From positions 14,011,753 through 14,075,752 of the forward strand of contig OX463846.1 of the NCBI GenBank assembly GCA_949825065.1: DNA of 64,000 bases, read 5' to 3'. Of the stretch, positions 1-10,137 are shown one piece after another. The stretch comes from Odontocerum albicorne. Its lineage: Eukaryota; Arthropoda; Insecta; Trichoptera; Odontoceridae. A program made the translations under genes and the position numbers. The notes beneath the pieces were generated by a model, which was given only the letters and a program-made list of their open reading frames with translations, ran no database searches and was not told where the DNA came from. Position 1 is the stretch's first letter. Every line of letters starts with the position of its first letter.

Positions 1-245
1 TGAAAAAGTCCAATCAAACTAATGTACAGTGCTAATATGTGTGGAAAGCGTGGTAAAAGATATCAAGGAAAGTATGATTAGATCAAGGAAAATATATAAT
101 ATTTTGAAAGAAGGAATGTAAGACAAATCTTACGAGTTGCATTGATTTTATAAGGCTAAATACACGTCTGTGTGTCGAGATAAGAAATCGTTCTGTCCTA
201 TCTGCCTGTTCTAGTAAACGACGTGCCTGTTTATATGTATGTAAT
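1..245 (+). mobile_element. LINE family A, 3' end fragment
   Basis: Degraded 3' end of a non-LTR retrotransposon. Read with frameshifts, the plus strand gives pieces of the C-terminal stretch that recurs across the window: a NxYSANxxGKRGKxxQGK-like segment, then a WLDQI-like and an ILKEG-like piece. The copy ends near 'ttatatgtatgtaat', the ATGT-type tail of this family. The 5' side is cut by the window edge. Not coding today. Confidence 0.6.
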
Positions 246-547
246 ACTTGATTTTTTTGGACTTAGTATGTAAAATAAACATATTTAAAATTTTCAAATA
301 AATAACTGCCTTTGTAAAACTTTTTTAATTGCATCGAATAAGATGGAACCCATTGTGTTTTTATTTCTATCCTATAGGATATTAAATATTATTTTTTACT
401 ATCGTATAAGATATAAAACATTTTTATTATATCGTATGAGATCTGTACACTACAACGGAACACGTAAATATTTCAACTAAACCAAATAATTATCCAATGC
501 TAGTTGATTGAGAAGACCTGGGATTTAAATACGGTTTAGTAAAGCAT
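246..547. other. AT-rich spacer, nothing recognised
   Basis: Low-complexity AT-rich DNA with a loosely repeated 'tatcgtata(a/t)gat' motif around 370-440. No coding or RNA signal seen. Confidence 0.6.
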
Positions 548-830
548 CTAACACACGAGTCCATTGAAGTAATAAACCATCTAATACAGGAGTCTCTTGA
601 AGTAACACAACATCTAATACACGAGTCTCCTGAAGTAATACAACATCTAATACACGAGTCTCTTGAAGTAACACAACATCTAATACACGAGTCTCCTGAA
701 GTGATACAACATCTAATACACGTGTTTCTTGAAATCATACCATATCTAATACACGAGTCTCTTGAAGTAATACACCATCTAATTCACGAGTCTCTCAGAG
801 TAATATATGAGTCCCTTGGAGTAATATTCA
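548..830. repeat. 33-bp minisatellite, about 8 copies
   Basis: Units start at 548, 581, 614 and so on, each close to 'ctaatacacgagtctcttga' plus 13 further bases. The period is a multiple of three, so both strands stay open: an 11-residue repeat containing ESLEVI on plus, and a Cys/Arg-rich repeat on minus. Open frames here are a by-product of the period and are not good evidence for a protein. Confidence 0.9.
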
Positions 831-834
831 ATTG

Positions 835-1000
835 GGCCGATCTTCGTCTGCCTCAAAGCATTAGAGATAAAGGTGGCATGTGCAGCTTTAAGAAGCATTT
901 GAAGACAACCCCTTTTTGCGAGGTCTTCTCAACGTTTATAATTTTATATTATCTCTATACTGTACTTAAAGTTGAATCTGCTACTATCACATATCGTAAG
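835..1000 (+). mobile_element. LINE family B (L2/CR1-like) C-terminal fragment
   Basis: The plus strand encodes CSFKKHLKTT around 876-910, the end of the CR1/L2-type reverse transcriptase ORF (families usually show 'SFKxxLKTxLF'). About 90 bp downstream, 'ctactatcacatatcgtaag' is shared with the family B remnant near 35.7 kb. The preceding minisatellite abuts it. A short open frame continues to 1108 but has no recognised content after the LKTT segment. Confidence 0.6.
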
Positions 1001-1740
1001 ACCTACACCTTGCTTTGGATGTTCATATGCTTGTTTTTCCAGACAGTGTTCTTTAAACATACGGAAATAGCTGCGGCCTTTTGTGATTGTTCAAGCACTT
1101 CGCCATAGAGGGGTTATTATTGCACATTATGCTAGCACCCAAGTATTTAAATTTTGTCACTTGTTCAATACCAAAGTGAAATTAAATATTTAAAAAAATC
1201 AAATAATAATCTCAAGTTATAAATAAAATCTAAAGTATTTAAAAATATAAATAAATGTAAAAAAAGAGTAGCGTACGATTGAGAGGGTATGGAGTCGTAA
1301 TATATTTCATGCCCACATACATTTTTGATATTCAAAATGACTAAATTCAGTAATATTTCTGGCATCAAAGATATATATTTTGCGGGAAATTTCAGAAGAT
1401 ATTTCATTTTAACGTTTATGGCTGAACAAAACTAACAGGCATAAAATTATCCATTCGCATTGATATTAAAAATGTGGCACAGGAAACCGGCGCTGTCGAT
1501 ATATTTCATATGTGAAATAGTGTGGAACAGTTATATGCTTCCGTCACCGTAGATTGGAAACCCCTGGTTTTAGAACTTTTGAAAAAAAAACATACATTAT
1601 TTAAACTCATTCATGGGTGCAGATTAGATGGAATAAAATTTATATGTCATTCAAAGCATTTAATGAAGATTAGGGAAGTAGCCTAGATAGGGTAAAATTA
1701 CACAACTACATAATAAAATTTAATAACAAAAGTTGAAATG
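1001..1740. other. AT-rich spacer
   Basis: No recognisable gene or repeat. A minus-strand open frame at 1165-1407 is hydrophobic and AT-driven and is not supported as a gene. Confidence 0.5.
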
Positions 1741-1850
1741 CCATTGTACGACATATGTCTTACGATTTGGAGTTTGAGGGCTCGATACCCGCTGATGCCC
1801 ATTTTTTGTAAAGGGTTTCAGTCTACTTTCGTCAAGAAACTGATGGAAAA
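1741..1850 (+). mobile_element. tRNA-derived SINE fragment
   Basis: Contains 'gggctcgatacccgctgat', which matches the B-box region of the SINE family in this window, followed by 'gggtttcagtct', the start of the SINE body. The A box is decayed ('gtcttacgatttgg') and the 3' body is lost. Confidence 0.5.
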
Positions 1851-2996
1851 ACTATAAAAAAAATCAAAATTGTAGTTCAAAACTGTATATTTTAAGGGAA
1901 GAAAAGGGGCAAAATAAACTATATAAAAACACAATGATTTCTATCAAAAGTAGTATTTCTGAAACAAAGTTTGTTCTTTCACTAGTATTCCATTTTCTGT
2001 TTTTCGAAATGTTTGCTAGTTATTGTGTTCAGCAATTATACAAATGAATAATACAGTTAAATAACAGATATTTCGGAAAATTAAACCCTCATTCTAGTGG
2101 TATGAATTCTCAGAGAGCATAAACAAATTTATTGTCATCAATTTGTTACTTGCCAAGAATATATTTGTTTTTCTCTTCTCTCGTACGGGTTCTCTCTCAT
2201 AGTCTGATTTTCAGGTTTCTTATCCATGTTACAGCCTCAGAAGTAGCCCAATGGATCCCTCTAGTCCTTCAGGAAATTGACATATTGGACACTCCTTCAC
2301 GATGTTGCCGACACTCTACTATACCACTTGAGTAAAATAAGGAATTAAGGTAGGAAAAGATGAGAAAATACATACCCATGTGCATTGATATCATACTATA
2401 TTTACAAACCTTATTTTACTTCATCATTAAAACACCTTTGTATAAGCAGCAGGTTTACTAGTTTCTTCCTATTTTTTTTGGTCCTTTGACCTATTTTAAC
2501 CAAAGAGCGTCTTCAGAAAACTTTAGAACGGCATCCGTTTTAAAGACGTTCTTGGAGTAAAACAGGTAAGTTATAAAAAAATAAGTAGAATTGAATTCAA
2601 TAAAAGTGTTTGATAAATACTATGTAATATGTAGTTTATCCTAAAATGATGAGCAGATAAGCTATCAATGACACTTGTATTCTGAAATACTGAAAAATAT
2701 TTTCCAAAGGTTTGTGTACGCTGTCTCATGAGGTGGAGGAGAACCGATGCGGTGGCACGTTTTTAATTTATCATCCTCTAAATCACTTTATATTGGCCCC
2801 TATACGAGCCACGGGCCGGCGGGGCGCAACCCCTGACCAGGGGTGGCAAATGCTGAAAATTCTTACTTTGTTTATTGTCAGAATGGGAAATGTTATATTT
2901 TATTGTGTTTTACAACTTTGGAATAAATTTAAAAAGAATATAAGTATTTACCACGTCGATATATTATTTCGATGTACTTCACAATGTGTCCGCTCA
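1851..2996. other. Spacer with one GC-richer patch
   Basis: Mostly AT-rich and unrecognised. At about 2735-2855 there is a GC-rich stretch with 'cgggccggcggggcgcaacc'; it lies in an open frame (2712-3023) without recognisable domains. Confidence 0.4.
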
Positions 2997-3034
2997 GCGA
3001 GATTTATTCATACGTACGTATAAATAAATCTCGC
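2997..3034. repeat. Short perfect-arm hairpin
   Basis: 'gcgagatttatt' is repeated inverted as 'aataaatctcgc' around a 14-base centre that itself contains 'tacgtacgta'. It may be the remnant of a small fold-back element; no flanking duplication is seen. Confidence 0.6.
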
Positions 3035-3303
3035 TCGTCTCGTCTAAAAACAGTTGATATTTGTCTTTGAAGTTTCTATTTTGGTGAATAAGAACTTACA
3101 AAACTATGAAGTAGGATGAAAAAAAATATTATGCGGGTTGAAAAAAAATATGAATCTGAATACATTGCAAGATGGGAAAGGCAGCAAAAACGTTATTGTT
3201 GACCCAGATTTTTAATAAATAAAAGGTTTATTGATAGCAACATAGTATGTACAGATTATATTTGAATAACACTTCTAAAAACACATAAATTGCAGATAAT
3301 ACA

Positions 3304-3440
3304 TTAAATACAGAAGCTATCAAAAGGTCTGGGCTCATCTAATAGCATCCCCTCGGCCAAGATACAGCCTACCAATATAGGGCGAACCCAGCCACGGGAA
3401 CACCAGATGTTTTTTAGCCCACACCCTTTTATGTACAGTT
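3304..3440 (-). repeat. Dispersed repeat family C, copy 1
   Basis: Shares about 100 bp with 60865-60985, including 'caccagatgttttt' against 'cgccagatgttttt' and the block around 'agggcgaacccagcc'. On minus both copies read a VWxxKxL...GSP...EG(M/F)...RPFDS-like series with frameshifts, suggesting the decayed end of a retroelement ORF. Not identified further. Confidence 0.55.
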
Positions 3441-3744
3441 TCTCTTTCACATTTCTCATAAGAAACCAACCACCAGACATACCCCCAAAAAAGATGGAGG
3501 GATAGATGGGAGTCCATATTCCAGAAATAATGCAGAAAATAATAACTAAAATATTTACTCTTGAAGATGTTGGATCATAAATATGAACCACCCTAATTTA
3601 ATTAATTCTAAAAATGGTTACATAGAATTTCTGCACTCTCTATAATATTAATAATTTAGTTGGCACTGGTATGCTATATTAAAAAAAAAAACAACTGAAC
3701 TTATATAAAAAATGATTATTTATATTTAATTTATTTATATTATT
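3441..3744. other. Spacer
   Basis: Continuation of the family C open frame to about 3590, then AT-rich simple sequence. Nothing else seen. Confidence 0.4.
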
Positions 3745-3835
3745 TTATTTAACACTTCATTGTGAAAACAATCTGGCAGGCTTATAACCAAGCGGCAATC
3801 TCTTCAAACCAACCAGACAAAAGTAAATGAAGGAA
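3745..3835 (-). mobile_element. SINE 3' body fragment
   Basis: Reads 'ttcattgtgaaaacaatctg' and 'aaccaaccagacaaaag', the reverse complement of the SINE body (consensus 'ctggttggttggaagagatt' and 'ggcaataagtccaccgggtt'). The tRNA-like head is missing. Confidence 0.65.
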
Positions 3836-4302
3836 GTTACGTCACTTCCCAGTAGTGAACTGGGAAGGTTAATAAACAATCTCTGTTTGAGCGTAGCGCA
3901 AGCCTAGATTGGAAAGACGCTTAACATTTTTGGCGAGATAAAAAGGAGCTGCGGAACAGTTAAGGATATTATACAATAAACATAGTATGTGAATTTGGCG
4001 TTTATTTCTCATGTTCAATAAGTTCAGCTCCTTACACTGATGATAATGATAAATAATGTTTTATACTGTTGATAATGATAAATAAAAACAATAATTTTCT
4101 TATGTCTAAAGTCAGACAAAATTAAAATATCAATAATGTAAATTTATGGAAAATTGCATGAAAATTTTGGATAGTCTTGCTGCCTTTAGAATAGAACATT
4201 TCAAAATGTTTTACCTTAGTACAGTCAAAAAAAACATTTCAATAGCTGAACCTTAAACGGAAGAGAGGAACTAGTAGAAATTTAATGAAATGTAAGAATA
4301 TT
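3836..4302. other. Spacer
   Basis: Contains a short near-duplicate 'gataatgataaataa' around 4043-4085. No gene seen. Confidence 0.5.
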
Positions 4303-4387
4303 ATTTAAATGATTAAATATTTAAATGATTAAATATTTAAATGATTAAATATTTAAATGATTAAATATTTAAATGATTAAATATTTA
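4303..4387. repeat. 16-bp minisatellite, about 5 copies
   Basis: Unit 'aaatgattaaatattt', nearly perfect. Confidence 0.95.
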
Positions 4388-4439
4388 CAAAAATAATATA
4401 ATATAAACAAGTAGTAAAGGTATGATTGAAAAAAAAAAC

Positions 4440-4620
4440 AGAGAAACGTGGCATGACTAAATAAATTATACTCTAAAAGAAGTACGATTGAAAAGGTTTT
4501 ATGTATGACGAGGTGTATGGATGTCGCAGAAGTGAAAGATGTGTTGTACCTGTATAAAATGAAGTGAACTCTGCTTACCCCATAGGGATATGGTGTGATA
4601 GTGATGAATATGATTTAATG
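4440..4620 (+). mobile_element. LINE family A, 3' end fragment
   Basis: The plus strand reads TRCMDVAEVKDV near 4507-4545, matching the family A tail 'MKRLMNVDEAKxVC', then a 'tctgcttacccc' segment (SAYP...) and 'gggatatggtgtgatagtgatgaata' at the non-coding end. Frames are broken. Confidence 0.7.
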
Positions 4621-5171
4621 AAAACTACTTCCGCAACACGTAACAACAAATCTCTTCATGTACTCCAATAATAATTCTAAAGCAGATGTCGGTTAAGTAA
4701 AACCTCCAGTGCATACCCATAAGAGTGGTCGTCCAAGAGGCGCCTGGCAAATTGATCCCCGGCCTGTACTGACGCCTATCCGAAGCACATAATTATCACG
4801 TGCAGACCATTCATCAGCTAATGACGTGGCACTTATTGTGAAGACCACGCCTGGGGGGCAGCCATGAAGAAATTATCCCATTTTCAGAAAGTCGGTCATT
4901 GGAAGGAAAGATCGATGAAACAAAATGTCTAATATTATTAAAAAAAAAATATGTATAAAAATTGTGGTTTTAGACTGAAATTATTTAAAATAACGATGTG
5001 GTTTCACAAATTTAACCAAATTAATACAAATTTATTTTGTGGTTTTTAATCTTTAAATCTGCCATCAAGATTTATATAGTGTTAATCGTAGATGAAAGTC
5101 AAGTTTAATACGTTAGACTTTATTTTTGTTAATAATATGAGAAAATACTTTTATTTAAATGAAAATATACT
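4621..5171. other. Spacer with unexplained GC-richer patch
   Basis: 4690-4870 is clearly less AT-rich than its surroundings (for example 'aagaggcgcctggcaaattg' and 'gtgaagaccacgcctggggg') and contains no open frame or known repeat. The rest is AT-rich. Confidence 0.4.
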
Positions 5172-5350
5172 AACATATCATCACGTCGTCTCCCTGTCAA
5201 TATAGGTAGAGAGAAGAAAGCACCAGACTTCTATTTTGTGACACATATCTTTCGTTTCTTCTACATCCATACAACTGTTTTGTCGTGTTTTATTTCTTAT
5301 ATGTATTTCCTTTACTAGGTTTCCTCTACCACGCCTTCCACTTCACTGTA
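5172..5350 (-). mobile_element. LINE family A, 3' end fragment
   Basis: Minus-strand copy: 'catcacgtcgtctccctgtc', then the 'acacatatctttcgtttctt' block and 'ctctaccacgccttccactt', the reverse complement of the conserved 'gaaggcgtggtagaggaaga' (GRGRPRK coding) region. It is followed immediately by a second copy in the same orientation. Confidence 0.8.
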
Positions 5351-5369
5351 TATTGTTATACATACATAT

Positions 5370-5845
5370 TATATGTACCATCACGCTGTTTTCCTGCTGG
5401 GGAAGGCAAATAGGATAGAATACTAGATCTTGAAACACATATTTCGCCTCTTCCACATGCATACACCTTCTCACACAGCTCCTACGAGTTCACATACTTC
5501 TTACGTTTCCTTCATTCAAAATATAATTCACTTGATCCAACCATATTTCTTTGGTCTTCCTCCCCCATGCCTTCCAATCACATTTATGCTTTATATTTAG
5601 TCCGCTAGTTTTTCTTCACTCATTCTTTTCACGTGCTTAAACCATTATATAGTACTCTTCTAGTCTTCTTCATCTTACTCAACGCATTAGCCTTTTCCAA
5701 GTTCATATTTATCCCTAATCACTTCGTTCCATATTTTATCATTCATTGTCACCTCATATATTCTTATAAGTGCATGCATTTCTACAGTTTGGCTCTTTTA
5801 AGTCATGTGCCACGTTCACGTTTCACTCACATACATCAAAGTTGA
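5370..5845 (-). mobile_element. LINE family A, longer 3' fragment
   Basis: Starts at 'catatattatatgtaccatc' (tail side) and runs leftward in coding sense through 'cctcccccatgccttcca' (GRGRPRK region) and 'cacgtgcttaaaccat' (WFxHVxRM region) to the 'atccctaatcacttcg' block (RNEVIRDE region). Numerous frameshifts. It lies head to tail with the copy at 5172-5350, so two insertions or a local duplication. Confidence 0.8.
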
Positions 5846-6261
5846 TACTAAAATACAAAAGTATAAGATTCTTTTAAATTTATGTCTTCATCTTAAGTCA
5901 ACTCATCTGCCTGTACCTAATCCAGTCCCTGCCTTTCCTCACACAGCTTCACTTACTCTAGCCTCCAGTTTTCTCCTTTCAGGACTGACCTTTCAAATTC
6001 TATAACAAATACTTTTTTTTTCTGTAAGCCGTATGTTGTGCCTCAGTTTCTGCGAAGGACACATCAAAGTAAAAAATATATAAATATTTTGTTAACTATT
6101 AAGAACAAACTAAAATCAATTTTCTTTTACTACAATTTGAAAAGTTTGTACGAATACATACGTGAGAACAGTGTTTATTTTTTTTTCAAAAATATAAAAC
6201 AACTAAGCATGAGGAAAACATACAAAAATTACTGGAAAATAAATGCCTTTCACACACCAAA
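5846..6261. other. Spacer
   Basis: 5870-6005 is pyrimidine-rich and could continue the minus-strand LINE upstream, but I cannot align it. Nothing else seen. Confidence 0.4.
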
Positions 6262-6490
6262 ATGACCTAGTGGTAAGATGACCTCTGTGTCCTAGTTGGT
6301 AAGATGTCTGTTTTCCAGTTTGATAGTTGCGGTTCGATTTCCGTTGAACCCAGATTTTTTACAAAATAAAATCCAGTCTGGTTTTAATTTAAGACCTCTT
6401 GAACAATTTCTCGTTGGTAGAAAGACATCGCCATGTGGCAACAAACTCATAAAGTTACACTGTCCTATGAAAGTGTAATATAATATAATA
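6262..6490 (+). mobile_element. tRNA-derived SINE, near full length
   Basis: Head: a doubled A-box region ('gacctagtggtaagatgacc', then 'tgtcctagttggtaagatg') and a B-box-like 'gcggttcgatttccgttgaa'. Body: 'ccagtctggttttaatttaa', then 'ctcgttggtagaaagacatc', 'gccatgtggcaacaaa' and 'gaaagtgtaatataatataa' as tail. The order is the same as in the reverse copy at 39126-39355, which defines the family. Polymerase III transcription from the internal boxes is inferred from tRNA-derived SINEs in general. Confidence 0.85.
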
Positions 6491-6584
6491 CAGAGAAGGT
6501 GGCAGCATATCCTATGGGCAGATCCTTAAAACGAGGATTTTTAAAAGATTATGAGAAAGGAAAAATTTAATACATTATAAATGA

Positions 6585-6700
6585 ATGCATGAAGGTAGGG
6601 GATGTCGTTATTAAGATCAATAATGGATGTTAAGATGGTTTGGGTTTGTGGAGATAATGCATGGAAGAATAATAACGTGAAGAACATTGCTTAAAGTTAA
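6585..6700 (+). mobile_element. LINE family A, internal fragment
   Basis: Plus strand reads DVVIKINNG, then with a frameshift LRWFGFVEIM, matching the family motif 'MLRWFGHVERM'. Short and broken. Confidence 0.6.
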
Positions 6701-6760
6701 AGCCGAAACCTTTGATAAACAATAAAAATCTGAAATATTTAAAATATCGTCATCAGGCGA

Positions 6761-7137
6761 GAATACTTTAGTTTAAACTTTGTTTCAAGACACAATAAGA
6801 TCAAATTCGAGAATAGTTTTGTTTAAAATTTGTTTCAAGACATAATAAGATCAAATTCGAGAAAAGTTTTGTTTCAAGACATAATAAGATCAAATTCGAG
6901 AATAGTTTTGTTTAAAATTTGTTTCAAGACATAATAAGATCAAATTCGAGAATAGTTTTGTTTAAAATTTGTTTCAAGGCACAATAAGATCAAATTCGAG
7001 AATAGTTTTGTTTAAATTTTATTTCAAGACACAATAAGATCAAATTCGATAACAGTTTTGATTAAATTTTGTTTTAAGACAATAAGACCAAATTCGAGGA
7101 TAGTTTTGTTTAAATTTTGTTTCAAGACACAATTAGA
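6761..7137. repeat. 50-bp minisatellite, about 7.5 copies
   Basis: Units begin 'gaatagttttgtttaaaatt' and end 'agatcaaattcga', starting at 6761 and 6811; the third copy has an internal 11-bp deletion. The open frame from 7058 begins inside the last units and is not a gene. Confidence 0.9.
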
Positions 7138-7424
7138 TCATATATTTCCAAGTAATGTTGCGACCAGAGCATTTTTATATTTATTTGTGATTTCAATACT
7201 ATTGTATTGTGTTGATTTATTATTCTTCATAAATGTTTACTTAGAAGTATTTACTGACAGTTTTTATGTCATTACTTTTTTAAGTGTTCCTCTTTCAGCA
7301 CTTGACTTCAGTGTTTCAGGTACTTAATGAACAGCCATTTTACAATTCCCTTATTCTTAATATGCCTAATCAATTCAAGTTAAGTTGTTGATTTTTTTCA
7401 GTAAATTTATGAATATTTTCTAAG
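7138..7424. other. Spacer
   Basis: AT-rich, hydrophobic open frame only. Nothing recognised. Confidence 0.5.
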
Positions 7425-7512
7425 AACTAGAATGTTTTCTAAAAAATGTCCTTTCTGCCTACTCCGACAAAGAAATGGTTTGATGGTATGTATGTATGCA
7501 TGTCATTGATAA
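7425..7512 (+). mobile_element. LINE family A terminal fragment
   Basis: 'tcctttctgcctactccgac' (SAYSD, the conserved last codons) followed by 'gatggtatgtatgtatgcat', the ATGT-repeat tail. Confidence 0.75.
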
Positions 7513-8010
7513 AGCGAAATGATTAAATCATTATTTTATTGATTGGAAAATAATTCAATATTTTCATTATATTTTCTGGAAAAAGAGTGAACGGGGAGTT
7601 ATATAACGTGTCAACATATTGGTGCATTTCAATATGAGCAAAGCTGTTTGCTAATAATTCCAGAGAAATTTGGACGTGGTAATAAAATTATAAATGCATT
7701 ATCTTACATTGCGGAAGAAGTTAGACGGTTTCTTTCCATGTGTGAAACACTATTAAAATACAGAGTAAGGAAATGATGAATTGAAAAAAAATAGAGTGCC
7801 TAAGAAGAACAAATGCTTGTATTATCTTGGAGTTATAATTCACACGTCGATTTTTCCAACTAAAGAAATATAAACTCTTATTATTTAATTTGTTGTATCA
7901 TGTCTAGATTAACATAATTCTATAATTTGTTGTTATTATTATTCTGGTCTGCCTGATTTGCAAATTTCTAGACTCCAATCTGTTTTTAATACAACTGCTA
8001 GGCTAATATA
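7513..8010. other. Spacer
   Basis: Nothing recognised. Confidence 0.5.
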
Positions 8011-8640
8011 CTAGTAAGTCCAGAAAGTAATATACTGCTAGGCTAATATACTAGGTAAGTCCAGAAAGTAAGTGTACTGAATTTTTGTAGGTTACAATTT
8101 TTTTTGCTAACTAATATACTAGTAAGTCCAGAAAGTAATATACTGCTAGGCTAATATACTAGGTAAGTCCAGAAAGTAAGTGTACTGAATTTTTGTAGGT
8201 TACAATTTTTTTTGCTAACTAATATACTAGTAAGTCCAGAAAGTAATATACTGCTAGGCTAATATACTAGGTAAGTCCAGAAAGTAAGTGTACTGAATTT
8301 TTGTAGGTTACAATTTTTTTTGCTAACTAATATACTAGTAAGTCCAGAAAGTAATATACTGCTAGGCTAATATACTAGGTAAGTCCAGAAAGTAAGTGTA
8401 CTGAATTTTTGTAGGTTACAATTTTTTTTGCTAACTAATATACTAGTAAGTCCAGAAAGTAATATACTGCTAGGCTAATATACTAGGTAAGTCCAGAAAG
8501 TAAATGTACTGAATTTTTGTAGGGTACAATTTTTTTTGCTAACTAATATACTAGTAAGTCCAGAAAGTGATATACTGCTAGGCTCATATACTAGGTAAGT
8601 CCAGAAAGTAAGTGTACTGAATTTTTGTAGGTTACAATTT
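8011..8640. repeat. 108-bp tandem array built from a mariner end
   Basis: The anchor 'atttttgtag' recurs at 8081, 8189, 8297, 8405, 8513 and 8621, an exact 108-bp period with only a few substitutions, so amplification is recent. Each unit contains the last bases of the adjoining mariner (tccagaaagtaagtgtactg) plus a shorter second copy of the tip (tccagaaagtaa) joined to 'tatactgctaggc'. The last unit runs straight into the mariner body, so the array is amplified mariner end plus flanking DNA. Confidence 0.95.
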
Positions 8641-8689
8641 TTTTTATTTAAACAAAAAAATTACGTGGTTACCGTAGTACATATGTAAG

Positions 8690-9130
8690 CTATTTTTTGA
8701 CATAGTCGCCATTCCTCTCAATGCAGGTGGTGAAGCGGGGTATCAACTTTTTGATGCCTTCCTCGAAGTAGTTTCCCGCCAACCCCTCCGTCCACTTCTC
8801 CACCTCCTCCTTTATTCCCTCGTCGGTTGAAAACCTTTTTCCACCCATGTGCAGCTTCAGGGAGGTAAAGAGATAGTAATTTGAAGGTGCTAGGTCAGGG
8901 GAATGCGCGGGATGGTTCAGGACATCCCATTTAAACGAGGCGAGCAGTTCCTTCGTGTGTGGTCTGGCATTGTCGTGCAGCAGGCAGACTCCCTTTGTCA
9001 GCATGCCTCTCCTCTTGTTCTGAATCGCCCTCCGCAATTTTTTTAGGGTCTCACAGTATCTTGCAGAGTTGATGGTCTCCCCTTGAGGCATATATTCAAT
9101 TAAAATTATGCCTTGACAGTCCCAAAACAA
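8690..9130 (-). pseudogene. mariner transposase, C-terminal catalytic part
   Basis: Encodes the C-terminal half: FWDCQGIILIEYMPQG, then LLHDNARPHT with the second catalytic Asp, then HSPDLAPSNYYLF. In active DD34D mariners the last motif is SPDLAPSD; here the third catalytic residue is Asn. By my count 30 residues, not 34, separate the two positions, implying a 4-codon deletion. The C-terminus (KRFSTDEGIKEEVEKW) is intact to a stop near 8690. It overlaps the N-terminal frame by 35 bp at the deletion junction. Together with the missing first Asp this copy cannot be catalytic. Confidence 0.9.
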
Positions 9131-9386
9131 TTTTGTCAGTCACAATTGAAGGTCTTCCGCTCCTCTGATCATCATGCACAGACGTACGACCGTTTTTAAA
9201 CTCGCGACACCACTTGTACACACTCGTACGATTCATAGATTTATCACCATACGCAGTTTTCACCTCATTATAAACCTCAACCGGAGGTTTTCCTTCCAAA
9301 CGAGATAACGGATGACGCCGCGTATTTCGGCGGGAGATTGGATTGACATTTTTCACGAAACGTGTTGTCGCGTCGACACTTCTCAA
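9096..9386 (-). pseudogene. mariner transposase, N-terminal part
   Basis: Encodes the DNA-binding half of a mariner transposase, which in intact elements binds the inverted repeats. Visible features are RLEGKPPVEVYNEVKTAYGD (first helix-turn-helix region), SVYKWCREFKNGRTSVHDD, and RSGRPSIVTDK, the conserved linker with an AT-hook-like GRP. After TDK (about residue 84 of this frame) the sequence jumps in a different frame to the C-terminal half, so roughly the central third of a normal ~340-residue protein, including the first catalytic Asp, is missing. The exact initiator is unclear; the Met at 9386 is the first in frame. Confidence 0.9.
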
Positions 9387-9500
9387 CGTACTGACCTCGA
9401 ACCGATCTCGTTGCGGAGGGGAAGGGTCAGGTTACACGGAAGTGTAGCCAACATGTCGAAAATAAAATCCATCCGGTCGTGAGAGCCTCAGTACACTTAC

Positions 9501-9560
9501 TTTCTGGATACGCCTCGTTCTGGATACGCCTCGTGGATACGCCTTTCTAGATACGTTCTC
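9501..9560. repeat. Short tandem repeats at the right mariner end
   Basis: 'ttctgga' (mariner tip) plus 'tacgcctcg' (flank) is repeated about 2 full and 2 partial times. This mirrors on a smaller scale the end-plus-flank array on the left side. Confidence 0.8.
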
Positions 9561-9569
9561 GTATGATAG

Positions 9570-9960
9570 TCATAAATATTTTCAAATGAATCCGTTTCCA
9601 AAAAGTCTACATTGAACCAAGTGTCGCGTACAAATGAATTTGTAACTAAAAGCCATCTTTGTATTCAAGTCCCTTAATGGGATGTCTCCATTTTATATTT
9701 CGAATCTTTGTCTGAAAGATGATCTTTTGGAGAGGAATAGAAGTTTGAGACCGATTTTGTCTTCATCGAATAAATAAATTGTTTCTAGTCGATCGAATGG
9801 GGCGGAGTATTAAGATGAAGCTTTTGCCGTTACTGGTCCAGTGTTGTGAAATGGTTTGCCTCTAAGTGTGATGTGGGTGTTGTATGCAGCTTTAGGAAGC
9901 ATTTGAAGATAACTCTTTTTAGGAGATCTTTATGATAATATATAAACACTACACACAAAC
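9570..9960 (+). mobile_element. LINE family B (L2/CR1-like), RT C-terminal fragment
   Basis: Non-LTR retrotransposon 3' coding end. The plus strand reads FVFKSLNGMSPFYISNLCL around 9660-9720, a hallmark of the CR1/L2 reverse transcriptase C-terminus ('FVFKALNGLAPxYISDLL'). Next come RNRSLRPILSSSN, NGLPLSVMW with a frameshift, and a 'ctttaggaagcatttgaaga' block (SFRKHLK). Ends before the 3' UTR that other copies keep. Several stops and shifts show it is a fossil. Confidence 0.8.
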
Positions 9961-10137
9961 ACTACAGTCTACCACTCTCATATCATTATACTCAACTTAT
10001 TAATACTTATCTAATATTTTTAATCTGTCAAAAATAGTGTGTTCAAATCACGAGTTAAAGCTAACTTGGATAGTCTGCTCTCAAAACGACGCTATACAAA
10101 TTTTCATTCTATTACTATTATTGTTATTCAAGAGGTA

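Larger units (their letters stand above)
8600..9508 (-). mobile_element. Defective mariner element
   Basis: Bounded by 21-bp terminal inverted repeats: left 'tccagaaagtaagtgtactg' at 8600 and its exact reverse complement ending at 9508, each followed by a matching A. TA follows the right end directly; on the left the nearest TA is two bases out ('taag'). The ~909-bp length is well under the usual ~1.3 kb because the middle of the transposase is deleted. Both ends have spawned tandem repeats of end plus flank. Confidence 0.9.

Noticed and set aside
548..830. CRISPR-like array
   Set aside because: Units are contiguous 33-bp repeats with no unique spacers.
701..1108. 135-codon plus frame as a gene
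   Set aside because: The first part is minisatellite and the middle is a LINE B fragment; the frame is a join of repeats.
1165..1407. 80-codon hydrophobic minus frame
   Set aside because: Explained by AT-rich composition; no start context or domain.
8011..8640. Centromeric-type satellite
   Set aside because: The units contain the end of the adjoining mariner and run into it, so a local amplification explains them.
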